Below, piece after piece: positions 6,998 through 17,787 of a DNA stretch of 22,035 bases (positions are counted from its first letter, which is position 1; each line of letters begins with the position of its first letter). The notes under the pieces were generated by a model. The model had not been told where the DNA came from, did no database searches, and saw nothing but the letters and a program-made list of their open reading frames with translations. This DNA is from Chara braunii (taxonomy: Eukaryota > Streptophyta > Charophyceae > Charales > Characeae), in NCBI GenBank assembly GCA_003427395.1, contig BFEA01000003.1:7327658-7349692 (forward strand), in the 5' to 3' direction. The position numbers and the translations under genes are program-made.

Positions 6998-8516
6998 CGA
7001 TAAGAACTTGGGTAAGTGGGACTTTCAAAATTGACCCTCCTTTTGCTTTTGGCTTCCCCCTAATCTGAACGTTTTTTCTTTGTGTTGCTTCTGATGCTGT
7101 TGTTTCTTATCTTTTGTATGAAATCACCCTGCTTATTTTTTGTGACTTTATATCGCACGGTGTGTGCGATTTGTTTTTTTTTCTTTTTTCTTTTTGAAGA
7201 CCCACTTTAACTTTCGCTTGAACAATGACTCAACCGGTTTTTTATTGAATAACGATAGGATAAACTGTCGTGTTTCTATCAGAAGAAAAAGTGTGCTGCA
7301 TTTAGCCACCTGGCTTTACTTTGGAGATGTGTAGCACTCAACCACCTAGCATACACTTTGAGATGTGTGACACTCACACTAGGACTTTCTTGGATGTATC
7401 TGATCGAAATTGCGGTTTCTCATGACTGCATCTGACCACAATTAAGCTCAGATAAATATCAAAAACATCCTACCGTCCTCACCTCGACACTGTTTTTGGA
7501 GCAACTTTCAGTCTCGATGCAGTGATAATGATTGGGCATTCTATTCAGTCTTCACGGTTGTGTGAGTGTGCCGCGAGATTAGTAGCATTTAACCAACAGA
7601 CATCCATGTGTTGTCCCGGGCCTCATTGTCCCTAAAGGACACCTTGCGAAACCAAAACAGGAGCACAAACAAATGCAGGGAAAATGAACGATAGCGAAAT
7701 GACAGAAATCCAGAATGCAAAATCACATTGAAAGTCAGCAAGTTCAACGCTGTCCAGAAAGCAGAAATACACTGATATTGCACAAACAACGGTGAACCAA
7801 AGCACTGAATCTGAATGTCAATGAGAGCATACTCTCGCTACCACCAACACATGTATCCAGACTCCTTCCTCCTACTTGGCGCTCAACGCCCAGACTACAC
7901 AGCTACTTGCATCCCGTTGATGTCAATAGCAAAACCGAAGTACATGAAGATACCGACCCTTCTAGACCATCGCCAAGACCAGGTATGTGCCCTCACTTCA
8001 TCAACCTCGCCTCTCTCTCTCCCTCATCCTCGACTTTCTCACCCTCATGCACAAAGACCACCACCACCCACTGACTAAGATCCAAGCCCCAGCCTGGCTA
8101 TGAAGGTTGGGCTATGGCGCTGCCCTCAACAGCGCTCTGTACCCTCTCGACGCCCGTGCGCGCCTACACCTAGCGCTAGCGCAGTAAGCAGCCCGCGAGT
8201 CTACGCTCTAGCAGCGCTGCCGCCCGCAAGTGTAAGTGCCTCAATATCCCTTCCAGTGGCGAGCTCTTTCCTTTATGGAAAGTGCTCGCCCAGTCTGCTA
8301 TGTGGTTGGGCCTCGCGTGTTTCCAGTAACTTCCGTTTAGGCCAAAGTGTCTGCGCCCAGGCCTATTCAGACGGTGGCCTGTGACCAAATTGGTTAGGCC
8401 TAGCCAACCACCCAGGAGGAAACGTGAGAATCTCCCTGCTTCGCCTGTGCTGCTGGAAGAACTTGGTAGGCTCACAAATTATTTTTGATTCTCACGAGTA
8501 GGAGGATGTAACGAAC
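6998..8516. other. Unassigned stretch with a GC-rich patch (8090-8410)
   Basis: No supported gene. The part up to about 7800 is T-rich or mixed, with tracts such as 7163-7195. About 8090-8410 is distinctly GC-rich (GCGCTAGCGC, CGCCCGCAAG) and opens short frames on both strands (plus 8100-8384, minus 8475-8176). These overlap, are Ser/Ala/Pro or Leu/Arg-rich and match no family I recognise. There is no codon or domain evidence for coding. The patch may be an old repeat of different base composition. Confidence 0.4.
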
Positions 8517-8660
8517 TTTTTTTTTTTTTATTTATAAATAAAAACGGGCCCAGTGCCCAAGGGTGATATTAATATTTGAGAAAGTTGAGGCCGGGGTCCT
8601 CACAGTCTACCCGAAGTAACTAGACAGAACATGCCAAGGATCAGACCCAGCGTCCCTCAG
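8517..8660 (-). mobile_element. SINE-like fragment (minus), tRNA-like B-box and A-tail
   Basis: Read on the minus strand, GGGACGCTGGGTC leads into TGATCCTTGGCATGTT, then about 100 bp of body, then TTTTTATTTATAAATAAAA and a poly-A run (T-run on plus from about 8518). The segment GCTGGGTCTGATCCTTGGC can form a T-arm-like stem with a 7-nt loop using wobble pairs. The sequence GGGACGCTGGGTC is shared with the element at 20743-20905, which has the same polarity and also ends in poly-A. The expected A-box side is replaced by a (CAT)n microsatellite, so this copy is 5' incomplete. Confidence 0.45.
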
Positions 8661-8705
8661 ATGATGATGATGATGATGAAGATGATGATGATGATAATGA
8701 GAATG
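8659..8705. repeat. (GAT)n microsatellite, interrupted
   Basis: GATGATGATGAT-type repeats with a few GAA and AAT interruptions lie at the 5' side of the SINE-like fragment. Confidence 0.95.
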
Positions 8706-9216
8706 ATAAATTTTTGTTTGTCAAAATCTAAGACAATAATGCTAAAGAAAATGATGACCAACAGATTTGAGATAATTACTAAATACTAATCAGGATGTTC
8801 ATCTACTTATAACTCAACTTCTTTCCTCTCCCCAATTTCTGGTATCCATACTTTTTCTTTTTTTCTTTTCCCAGCAAGAACATGAATTGAAAGTAGAACC
8901 AGCCTCTTCAACCCTTTTGGGCCGCCAGAGAAACAGAGTCAACCTAGCAGTTCTACCCTCTTAACCAAAATAAGCTATAGTACTAGAATTTCAAACAGAC
9001 TTCTACCGTACCTTCCCCTATACCCAGAATACCACTTAACATCTCAGACTAACTACAGAAAGGAGAAACCATTAAAAGCTTAATCCCCAAAACTAGCTCA
9101 GAGTGAACCCAACTTCATAATATATCTGAACCAAACCATCGCAGATCCACCATCACATGTTCCGAAAGAGGAAAAAGGTCACAGAGCGAATCAAGCGATT
9201 TCAAAAAGACTTCTGG
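8706..9216. other. Unassigned stretch, probably including LINE 3' flank
   Basis: A-rich sequence without recognisable coding. It lies downstream of the minus-strand LINE C-terminus and may contain its 3' untranslated region. No poly-T tract on plus marks the tail. Confidence 0.35.
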
Positions 9217-11128
9217 CTATATATCGAACCAGTTGTAGAAGAAGATATTATAGTCTCTCTTGAAACTTTTATCTCCTTCCCCCCCTGACCACTTCACCTC
9301 TCCCAACTTCCTTTCTGAACGTTCCCCCGACCGGTTTGTTTGAAATTTATGAAGTACCATCCTAATATCATGTTTTTGAGTCATACTAGTTTGAATTGTA
9401 ATTTTAATTTTGGACCATTGGGCTCTAACCTTTGTTTGCGCGAATGGAATGATTATTTCATTAATTTCTTGACCGTCAATTTTGACTTCCTCCCAGAAAG
9501 AACACATCTCCTATACCATACTGCCCATAAAATCGCCTTTCTCCCCAGATTGAAAAAAACTACTTTGAAATTTTATCATATCTATCAATATTGAGTTTCA
9601 ATGTCCCAAAAACAATGCTCTCCAATCCCAGGGTCATTTCAAACCTGTGAGTTTGAACCATATGTAATCCCATCTTCTACAGAGTAGACCAACTTCAGGG
9701 CATTGTAAAAGAATATGTTCGATGGTTTCCGTAATCTTCCCAAGGCCGAGGCACATGCCGGACACCATGGTAAGGCCAAAACCTTTTGCTCAAAAGACGA
9801 ATGATCAATGAGCCAATCATAAGTTGGCAGACACCTATGTACAATCTGCCACTGTAATGAAGCAATCTTTGCTAGTCTTTCCTTCAGATTTTTGAACCAT
9901 TTAATTGGGGAAAGTAGATCTGTATGAATATTAAGTTGCCTATACCATCTCTCTTTTGCTATAGAAGCGACATCAATTTTTGCACGAAGTAGGCGGTACA
10001 AGGCCTTGACTGTTAGGGAAAACAGACTTTGAGGTTTACATCTTTTATTAGTTTTCCAGGACCATTCTATTAGGTCTATTGGAAGTTCAGGAATTGGTAA
10101 TTGAGGGAAGTAAACCCTTCATTTGTTGCTGCTTGAACAGTAAATTACCCTGATCTTGTATATAACCGAATTAGGAAAAAAAAACACTATGTTTTGATTT
10201 GCATGAGGAATTAAGTGGTTTTTGCTAATTCTGCACATATTAAGTAAGGCGTCATCGTGAACTATGTTCAAGACTTGCCCAACAACCGTAGACCCATCCG
10301 GTAGAATACCTCCCACCCAATCTGCCTTTCTAAACTTCGAACCCTTTTTAAGTTCCAATTCCCAAGCTAAGGGAATGGAGGTAAACATCTTGTCCAAATT
10401 TTCTATTGAATTTCTAACATACTTGATCTCTTTCCTCAACTGATCCACTGTTTTTTATTTCTTATTAATGAAGCCTCAGAGATCCTTGATCCTCATGGTG
10501 CCTGCTTTCACCCATGTTATCCAAGGAAGTTGAGAGTTGATATAGACCCTTCCATTGAAATATGAAATTCATATGTTACCAAAAATAGGTTGCTTGAGGA
10601 TTTCCTCATATCTTGATGGCAAGGGTCTATTGGGAAGTTGGAGTTTACACCATGTTTTAATTATTTATGTCAAAAAATTATCAAGGATTAGATCCTTAGC
10701 TACTATTCCTCAATACCCTAATTGTTTAGAATATGCATTTGCCTTTGGTATGGTCCAATACCTACCCTCTACCCAAGAAAGAGGATGGACCTCTTGCACA
10801 GAGGGAGGGGCTAATCTTTTAATTTGTTCTAGCGCGAGTGGCAGCCAGGGAAAATCTATCCCTAAAATTAAGCGTTTTATCCATTGGATGCTCAGTGTTT
10901 GTGATTGGAGTGAAGGGTCTAGAATTCCAAGACCTCTCCTTTTTGGGTTGAATAAGAGTATCCCATGCGACTCTAGGAATCACGTTTATCGCCTCGTGGT
11001 CTCCCCTCCATAGAAAGGCATGTAACTTTTGCTTGGGATCTTTAATTGGATTCTTATTCAAAGACCAAAAAACTCACTTGTACTAGATAGATGCCAATAT
11101 GACATTATTAATGATTAGTGCCTTCCCA
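9217..11128 (-). pseudogene. LINE ORF2 C-terminal part, decayed (left of SINE insertion)
   Basis: On the minus strand this carries post-RT LINE protein in several frames. At about 11125-11061, GKALIINNVILASI. At about 10945-10705, a clean stretch beginning KRRGLGILDPSLQSQTLSIQ, which parallels GGLGILDP in the LINE at 2950-5160. At 10448-10119, a 109-codon frame. At 10001-9639, a 120-codon frame with WPxCxxC-like remnants (PWCPACASALGRLRKPSN) of the zinc-binding domain, in which the His/Cys half is no longer recognisable. At 9507-9217, a last frame beginning MCSFWEEVKIDGQEINE. Stops and frameshifts separate these blocks. It is the C-terminal continuation of the RT at 11555-12550 and ends near 9217. 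Confidence 0.75.
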
Positions 11129-11567
11129 AATAATGAAGTATGTTGATCTCAATCAACAGGTTGCAGGTTCGATGCCTGGAGGGAGCGATTGTGATTTTCA
11201 AATATTGGATTTCACTCTTGGAGGTTATGATTATGAATGAGTTTCAATGCAACATGCTTTAAGCACCTAGGATAATTGTATCCGGGTTAGTCGGCATGCG
11301 AACCCCCTTGAGCTACGGCTTCGGGTGGGATACTTACTTGGTTGATGTGACTGGGTGCTCTGGGTCATGGTTGTATGTGATGTACTGACCATGTTGGGGT
11401 GGGGTTAAGTCCTCATCTCGGACCTTAACTTTCATCCCAACTCACTTTGCCTTGTGGTAAGCATTCTGATTTTCAATCAGCATGTTGCACGTTTGATGTC
11501 TGTAGGGAGTGATTGCGATTTTCAGATATTGGATTTCGTGCTTGGAGGTTATGATTATGAATGAGTT
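11129..11567 (+). mobile_element. Tandem tRNA-derived SINE-like copies inserted in LINE ORF2
   Basis: Two related ~100-bp blocks lie at about 11141-11243 and 11463-11567. Copy 1 has GGTTCGATGCC (11166-11176), one mismatch from the Pol III B-box GGTTCGANTCC, with a CAGG-TTCGATG-CCTG T-arm. Copy 2 has an A-box-like TTGCCTTGTGG (11447-11457), an anticodon-arm hairpin CTGATTTTCAATCAG (11466-11480) and a diverged B-box (11490-11500). The A-to-B spacing of 43 bp is that of a tRNA. Both share a tRNA-unrelated body ending GGTTATGATTATGAATGAG. LINE protein stops at about 11128 (GKALIINN side) and resumes at about 11558 (KMKKWRTHS side), so the block is an insertion. Confidence 0.7.
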
Positions 11568-12550
11568 CTCCATTTCTTCATTTTCTCTAATGTTAGGGAT
11601 GGTATCCAGGCATCATTAGTGTTAGGTTTACCTTGTGCAGTCATCATGACACCCAACACTCTGACAAGTGCGTGTAGAGGAAGCCATTTAACCCCTAGTT
11701 CCTTTGGAGGTTTATCCCCTTGTGAATGAATCCACCAACCTTGTGTCTTATAGCCCCAATTAACAACCATATCTGACAAGATTGTGAATCTATTCATAAG
11801 GACTCTGATCTCTTCCATATTCTGAGTACAAGCTTCTATCATTAAAGTGAGATCGTCTGCAAACATAGAATAAACCGGAATTGTATCCTTTGAAATTCCT
11901 GTGATTTCTAATTTCTTAAGACTAGGATTTATACCTAAAATTTGCTCCCAGAGCTTTCATTATAACCATGAAAAGAAAGGGAGCTGGAGGTTTTCCTTTT
12001 CTTACCGATTTTTGAAGCTTTAACTCAGGGGAGAGGAGATCGTCGACTTGCACTCTAGTTGTGGCATTCTGATGAAGAATATTTATCAATTTTCTTAATT
12101 TCGGTCCAAAGTTCAACTTTTTCAAACATGCATCCAGAAAGCGTTAGTCTACATGATCATATGCTTTTTCAAAGTCTATAAAAATGAAGGCTGCATTATT
12201 TTGATTTTGTATGGAGAGTTTGATCATTTCGTTAATAAGTAGTATATTATCGTTGATATTTCTTCCTTTAACGAATCATGTCTGAGAGGGGTAGATTAAG
12301 TCTGCCATTAGGGGGATAAACCTATTAGTTAAAGCCTTTGTTAACATTTTGTAAACCACTGTTAAGAGTGTCATTGGTTTGTAAGTCCTAGTGTTGTATT
12401 TCTCTCCCTTCTTGTATGATAGCGTAAGTATACCTTGTCCTACAATTTCTCTCATATGTCCTGATATTTGGACTTGCTCATAATATTCCATAAGATCATC
12501 AGCTAAGTGGGTCCACATGGCCTCCCAAAATTCTTTGGGGGACCATCTAT
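11558..12550 (-). pseudogene. LINE ORF2 reverse transcriptase domain, decayed
   Basis: The RT core of a non-LTR retrotransposon reads right to left. At 12518-12276 are the fingers with ILTLSYKKGEKYNTRTYKPM and LLTVVYKMLTKALTNR, matching the YKKGD...NYRPI...YKI...LANR signature. At 12147-12179 is motif A, IDFEKAYDHVD, with the catalytic Asp, bounded by stops where Trp is expected. At 11970-12002 is motif B, RKGKPPAPFLF, where the canonical RQGCPLSP has lost Gln and Cys. At 11866-11850 is motif C, MFADDLTL, with both catalytic Asp intact. At 11600-11565 the frame ends LEKMKKWRTHS at the SINE insertion. The frame is broken at least three times, so no active enzyme is made. The domain reverse-transcribed the element RNA at the nicked target in the living copy. 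Confidence 0.9.
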
Positions 12551-13129
12551 TCCTGGGTTTTTTTGCCTTTTTCCATCCGAAGTAGAGCTGTCAAAATCTT
12601 ATTTTTTTAAATTGGTTCTTCTATTCTGTCTCTCTGTTCCCGTGTTAGCATATGCTCTATATGGGTCATAAATTCTTTCAGCATTCTATCATCGTGAGAA
12701 TCGTTAATCCTGAAAAGATCTTTAAAGAAATCATACGCTACTTTCAAACTTCCTACTGATGTAGTTGGGTCTTCTTAATAATGAATAATGAGATTGGATA
12801 ATGCTTCAATATTAGCTTTTCTTGCTTTTACTTTAGCAGGAACAAAAAATGATGCATCCATTTGACCTTCTGTTACATGGTTTCTTAATTTTTCTCTTAT
12901 TAGGTGCCCATGTCAACAATGTTGTGCAAATGTTAGAAGTTGATTTTTTAAGGCTTGTATATCCAAAGTTTGGGATGAATGTGAGAGATGTTGCTGTTCG
13001 TAATGTAGAATTTGCTCTTGAATTTCAATTTCCTGAGAGTTTTTTTCTTTGGTTATTATTTTGGAGTATTTATTACATTTTTTAGCTAAAAATATTAGTC
13101 CATTATTGAACCATGAGATGTACGAATCT
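12551..13129 (-). pseudogene. LINE ORF2 EN-RT linker, decayed
   Basis: This stretch connects the EN domain (right) to the RT fingers (left) at the spacing expected in a LINE ORF2. No intact minus-strand frame longer than a few dozen codons remains. The plus frame 12849-13085 is a shadow. Assignment rests on colinearity rather than motif recognition. Confidence 0.5.
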
Positions 13130-13945
13130 TGTTCGTTTCTAGAAGTGTGTCAAAATTTTCAAACCACTTGAATACAAGTTTTAAAACTTTTCATATCCAA
13201 TAAGGAAAATTTTAATTTATAAAAACCTCTTCCTTGATCTGACTTTTTACAAAATGACAAGAGGGCTGCATACATTTTGTGATCCGCTCTGGGCCAAGGA
13301 CTTTGTGGAAAAACATTAACCCCCAACATTGCTCCATCAAAATCCACCGCCACCATGATTATATCAATTATTGGCCTAGATTGATGAGGTGAGCCACAAT
13401 TCCTGATGCATATATACATTTGTTTTAGTGGAAAAATTCTTATGAATGAATCAAATAATTTTTTCTCATCACAGAATTGTTGAATAATTCCTTCATCCTC
13501 TTGAATATATGATGAACATGACTGAGGAATCTTCCATTGATCTAACTATCTACCAGGAGTTGCATCAAAGTCCCCAGCTATCACCATAGGAATACCTTTT
13601 GGAATAGACTACGAATGTCCTGGAAAAAAATTCTACGTTCCCCTATATCATTAAGGGCATAAATATTCATGACACCTATCAATTCAATTTCCAACATTAC
13701 AATTGCCCAAATCCACCTCCCCTGTTCCTTGTCTGCCTCCCAATGTATTACTTTTATCCTTGAGTCAGGGGAAACAAAAAAAATTACTCTTGCAGATCCA
13801 TTGTGACTAGCATATGAAGTAAACTTTTGAAAGGGTCAAACTAATTTATGGGCTCGTTGGTAGACGGAGGAATCCATCAGATATGTTTCCTGTATACATA
13901 TAAGATCTGGCCAAGATTGGTTGTAATGTGAGAGAAATGCAAAGA
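13130..13945 (-). pseudogene. LINE ORF2 apurinic/apyrimidinic endonuclease domain, decayed
   Basis: The minus strand encodes, in order, FLSHYNQSWPDLICIQETYL (Glu of the metal-binding QET at 13884-13892), then IKVIHWEADKEQGRWIW, a GDFDATPG motif (13552-13575, canonical GDFN), SRPIIDIIMV (the SRxD motif) and WPRADHK (13284-13279 are Asp-His, canonical SDH). These are the successive active-site motifs of the APE-type endonuclease that nicks target DNA for LINE integration. Two or more frameshifts and stops interrupt it. The domain begins abruptly near 13945: the missing N-terminal motif (LNVNGL...KRR) is found 3.9 kb away at 17803-17952, on the other side of the PLE-like element. Confidence 0.8.
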
Positions 13946-14029
13946 CAAGTATACAAATACACCAATCATTGCAAAACTCAAGTACACATCAGCATGATAA
14001 AACATGCATCAAGTACTAACTGTGCTCCG

Positions 14030-14082
14030 GACAGGTATGGCACCCCGACCTGTTTCGACCGGCGCCACGCGGTCTTCATCAG
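14030..14082 (-). ncRNA. Hammerhead-ribozyme-like motif (type I topology), imperfect
   Basis: On the minus strand the conserved core appears in correct order and spacing: CTGATGA (14082-14076), stem II GACC...GGTC (14074-14057), GAAAC (14056-14052), stem III ACAGGT/ACCTGT (14053-14048 with 14036-14031, 6 bp perfect, 11-nt loop), then GTC (14032-14030). Cleavage would fall after the C at 14030. Deviations: one extra A (14075) between CTGATGA and stem II, and a weak stem I (CCCC against CGG, first pair C-C). Penelope-like elements are known to carry type I hammerheads in their terminal repeats, so the position in a PLE 3' region is meaningful. This copy may be a mutated, inactive version. Confidence 0.5.
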
Positions 14083-14781
14083 GGGGAAACCACCTTTCCT
14101 CTCCCCACAATGTTCCATACCATCCACTAACCCACCGCCGTCTTTGTACCTCCAGCCATTTCCGGAGATGGCTGGTATCCGTCGACGTCAGACCCGAGAA
14201 GGTGCTGGAAAACACATTCTACGCTTATATCCAACCACCAAATCCTACTCCCTTCCAGATTACCTTCGCGAATGTTCCAGTTCGGTCCCCTGCATGGGTC
14301 CGAAAGGTCTGCAAGCCATAGGGTCCAAAACTCCTACAGAACCTGTGTCCAACACGGCTACTCAGGGCTTACCAGGCTCCGACCAAAGGGCCTCCTCCGA
14401 GCCACTAAAGGCCAGAAAAAATACGCAGACCCAAAACTTTCGTCAGACAAAGCCAGTCGGGACTCTTACCGCTTCAAGAACAGAAACAGAAAATAGAACA
14501 CCAACCAAACCCACCTAAACAGAAACTCCTTCCTACGAAAGCCCCTATCCCTTGAAAGCATTGTCCCTAACTCCCGGTGTGCCAATCATTCATCTCAGAC
14601 ATAGCACCTAATGTTACATGATCACACATAATCTTGCACAGGAGACATACACACCACACATTCACAATGCCCTTCGCTGTTCCTGCACAAATCCTAATAC
14701 TCACTCAGCTAAACTGCATTGCCCATGCACCACAGACACTAGTTCCTATATGCTACCACACTCGCAGTTTTTCTGCAGCAT
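14083..14781 (-). other. PLE-like element 3' non-coding region
   Basis: This lies between the RT stop (14782) and the hammerhead-like motif. On plus it opens a 196-codon frame (13928-14518) rich in Pro, Ser and Thr with no domain. I regard it as a shadow of non-coding sequence. No poly-A or obvious terminal repeat was identified. Confidence 0.45.
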
Positions 14782-16620
14782 CTATGTATCACATATCCAA
14801 TCTCGCGTCAGTCCCCAGATCTCACCCCTTCCAGTACTGAACCGCTTCAGTGTCCTGTTTACAAATTCCCCTGGAAAATCTTTCAGTCTCAGTTCTCTGC
14901 TGAGCGTGAGGACACGCCATGCCAGTGGTATCTCGGACCGCAAAGCCGTATTGCTGTCAATGCGGTGCAGGTAGCTTGCTACTACTGCACTCTTCGCCTG
15001 CTTACTTCCCCATGATCGGTAGCTCTGCCCGCACTTAAATTCCAGCGACTCAGTAGTCCATACCGGCTTCTCGTTCTTCGAAACTTGCACGCTGCTCACA
15101 TGCGGTGACACATCCCTCACGCACATCTCCAATCCTAGGAAATCCCACATCCCGTTACCCTCATCAGTCCTCTTAAGCGTCAGGTTGCCCGGATAGCAGC
15201 TCTCAAAGCTGCTTCTGATCCTCTCCTCGGTTGCACTTCCCATCCCCCTTCCTACATCGATGATCAGGCTGACGTCATCCATCAGCCTTAATCCATACAC
15301 TCTTCTCCTCAGATTTCCCAGACTGCTAAGGAATTTGAACTCGGAGTATGTGCACAGTATGCACGCCAACGGTAGGCTTGTACTTTTGCCCATCGGAATG
15401 CCTAGGAGCACCCCTGTTGCATACACATATGTATGCTCCAAGTCAACGCTGACGAAATCCTTAATATCACTCAGCTTCATTGCCCTCCAATGGTCGGCCC
15501 CTGTTGTCCGTCCAAACGTACACCCTTTCCCTCTTGTATTCACCCGGATGGTGTCCTGTCCTTTACTAACGTAGTGGTCAATGATCCAGGTAACTGCCTC
15601 CATGATATCGTGGTGCGACAGCTTACTGAACATGTCCTTAACGTCGTAGGACATGGCAGTCAGCTGCACCGCAGAGTTCGGCTTGGCATCACATTTCTTG
15701 TTTATCTTCTCAATGCGCATGGTCACCTCAGAGACTGATCTCAGGTTGAAGTGCCATAGTGCTGGCAGATGGAACAACATGTGGTTCAGGGCCTTGGCTA
15801 CACATTTTCCGGTCCTCGTTGCTGGTCCGAGTACGATGGACAGATCGGACGGAATCGCTGAACATCCTTATGTTTTGGCATGATGTACGCAACCCCGAAG
15901 GTCCCCCGCTTCTCGTATCTAGCGAACCTGGTCAGACCCTCCTTCTTGAAAGCCATATGGACCGTCTCCTTGACTTCCTCCTCACTCTGCTGTACCACTT
16001 CATACCCGGGATTGATGACGAAAGTACCCATCATTGCTTCAAAGTAAAGGTAAGGGCACATCACATAGGTTTCCCCTGGATTCCTATCTCGGGGTGTCAA
16101 AACTAACCCTTCGAATCTCCTCCTAGTCTCCTTCACGACCTCGATATCCAGGCTGATATCGCCCGACGTTTCACTGCTAATCAAGTAGGATCTGACCTCT
16201 TCACTAGTCACACATAATGTTCGCCCTCCGTCGTTCCCCCAACGCCCAAAAGCTTTTTCGATCTCGCGTCTCAGAAGATTCATTCGATCAGGATGCCGCG
16301 TCTTAGGTATGTTGTTTCCATTACAGAGAATCGGGTGCACTCCATCCACCTCATGTAGACGAAAGCTGACTTGGGTAGGGGAGACCTGCGCAAGTGCAGG
16401 TAGACACAGCCGCCCGTGAGAAAGTGCGCTGGTTGTGCAGTATTTCCGTAACCGACTGATTTTTTGCCCAGACTGTACGTACTTTACTTTGTGTCCTCTT
16501 CGCCATACATGCAGGCAAAGCGAGTTCCTCGATCTTGTTGTTGACAACCTTCCTAACTTCCGCTAACTTCACCCTGTCGTCGAACTTAACCTTCACGGTG
16601 AGTTCGGCACTCATCACCCA
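14782..16620 (-). pseudogene. PLE-type reverse transcriptase with pre-RT region, frameshifted
   Basis: The upstream frame (16617-16351) gives LPACMAKRTQSKVRTVWAKN and a CTCAGLPYP Cys patch. It shifts frame near 16385 into 16360-15820 (CNGNNIPKTRHPDRMNLLR, VLTPRDRNPGETYVMCPYLY, AYIMPKHKDVQRFRPICPS), then shifts near 15815 into the open frame 15780-14782. That frame has motif A SYDVKDMFSKL (Asp46), a DHWRAMKLSDI segment, motif B GIPMGKSTSLPLA (127-139), motif C RLMDDVSLII (Met-Asp-Asp at 167-169, 15282-15274), LTLKRTDEG and DFLGLEM. The PKxHK...FRPI, FDVxxMF, GxPMGxSxSxxLA and xDD pattern resembles Penelope-type RTs rather than LINE or LTR RTs. Catalytic Asp residues are intact in this piece. 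Confidence 0.75.
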
Positions 16621-16639
16621 TCTTGTCTTCTCCTTGATC

Positions 16640-17787
16640 GTTCTTCCGATGATTCGCCTTTCGGCGTTCCACGTTTCGGTGTGTATCTCTTTGGGATCTT
16701 GCTTCCTCCCTCCTCCGGCTTACCCTTCTTCGTGTTTTTCTTCGATGCTATTGTCTGCAGCTTAGCCGCCAGTTTTACCGGCTTCACCTTCATGCTTCAT
16801 GGTGTTCATTTCGGCGGTACTTCCATCGATGGACTGTTCCCGATGGTAGCGTTCGGACTCCTCTTCCGCTTATCCCCGATTGTCAAGTCTTTCGCCCTCT
16901 GGCTAATCTCCTCGACCTCGCTTGCTTCCAAATTACTGGTATACGATGTCGGCGATCCCGGTGGTGTTGATGTTGGCGATGCCGCTGCTTGTTTCCCTTT
17001 AATGATAGCGTTGAACGCTTCCATGCTCCTCCGCATCTCTTCTTGCATCTGTTCTCTCAGGCCTCCCACGCATACTGCTAATTGCAGGCGCATCGCCTTA
17101 CTCAACTCCATTTTTTCCTCCTCCGCCTTCTTAATCTTTGCCTGCTTCTTCACGATACGTCTCTCTTTAGCTATGCGTGCTTTCTCCCTCGCTTGGCGCT
17201 CCATTTCTTCCCGGTGTTGTCTCTCCATCTTCTCCTGTTTACGCCGTTCTTTCTCCTCTTTCTTCCTGTTCTCCCGCTCGATATAATCCTGGAAGTTGGC
17301 GACCGATTTGCCGAACTCTTGCTGGTTCTGGTTTCGGCATACCCGAGCTACTTCCCCCGCCTTTTGCAGCAGCTCCCTCACTCCGCTTCCAACACTGGTT
17401 CCTATAGTGGCCTGGTTCTCCACAATCAAAGCATACGAGGGGTCCTCTCCTTACGTAGTCCCCGCCCCCATGACCCCGGTCACTCATTTCCTGATAGTCA
17501 TCGCAGCTCCTTCCACACGTTCTCTCCCTCGAGTCTTCACGTTTGGTATCCCGACCTCTTTCATAGTAGTCATTCCTGACATCTTTACCATACGCTCGGT
17601 AACTGCGACCACCCATCGTCGTCAACGTCAATCCTTCTGCGCGCGATCGTGGCTGCGCTAGTGGCTGGCCACTACCAACCTTATAACCGCACCGTCTCTG
17701 CGCACTGTTCACTCCACACGGTGTATAGCTTCCAGTCGTCACTTCACCTCGTGGTGCAGACGTGTCACCACTACGCATCACGGCCAA
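16640..17787 (-). pseudogene. PLE-like element leader: CCHC zinc knuckle, coiled coil, basic linker
   Basis: The frame from ATG 17787 carries an Arg/Gly/Asp/Tyr-rich segment and a CCHC knuckle CFDCGEPGHYRNQC (Cys119, Cys122, His127, Cys132; 17433-17392). A frameshift near 17370 moves into the 17429-16806 frame. There a Lys/Glu/Arg-rich segment (about residues 50-125, EKERRKQEKMERQHREEMER) is a strong coiled-coil candidate, followed by a Pro/Ser/Thr linker. A third frame (about 16790-16640) gives a Lys-rich tail (KKNTKKGKPEEGG). Knuckle plus coiled coil suggests a Gag-like RNA-binding and assembly function for the element RNA. This is inferred from domain type; such leaders are not a standard part of Penelope elements. 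Confidence 0.65.

Noticed and set aside
8100-8475. Possible host gene exon in the GC-rich patch
   Set aside because: Frames on both strands are similar in length, neither shows a domain, and no splice or promoter context could be defended.
11160-11180. Intact tRNA gene
   Set aside because: Only the T-arm/B-box half is well preserved; no acceptor stem or complete cloverleaf can be formed, so it is tRNA-derived repeat rather than a tRNA gene.
13928-14518. 196-codon plus-strand frame
   Set aside because: Pro/Ser/Thr-rich with no domain. It lies antisense to the PLE 3' non-coding region, over the hammerhead-like motif, and runs into LINE sequence at its left edge.
16681-17579. Long plus-strand hydrophobic frames (Leu/Ser/Phe-rich, membrane-like)
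   Set aside because: These are the antisense of the Lys/Glu/Arg coiled coil and zinc-knuckle leader; reverse complements of GAA/AAG/GAG codons give TTC/CTT/CTC and mimic membrane proteins.
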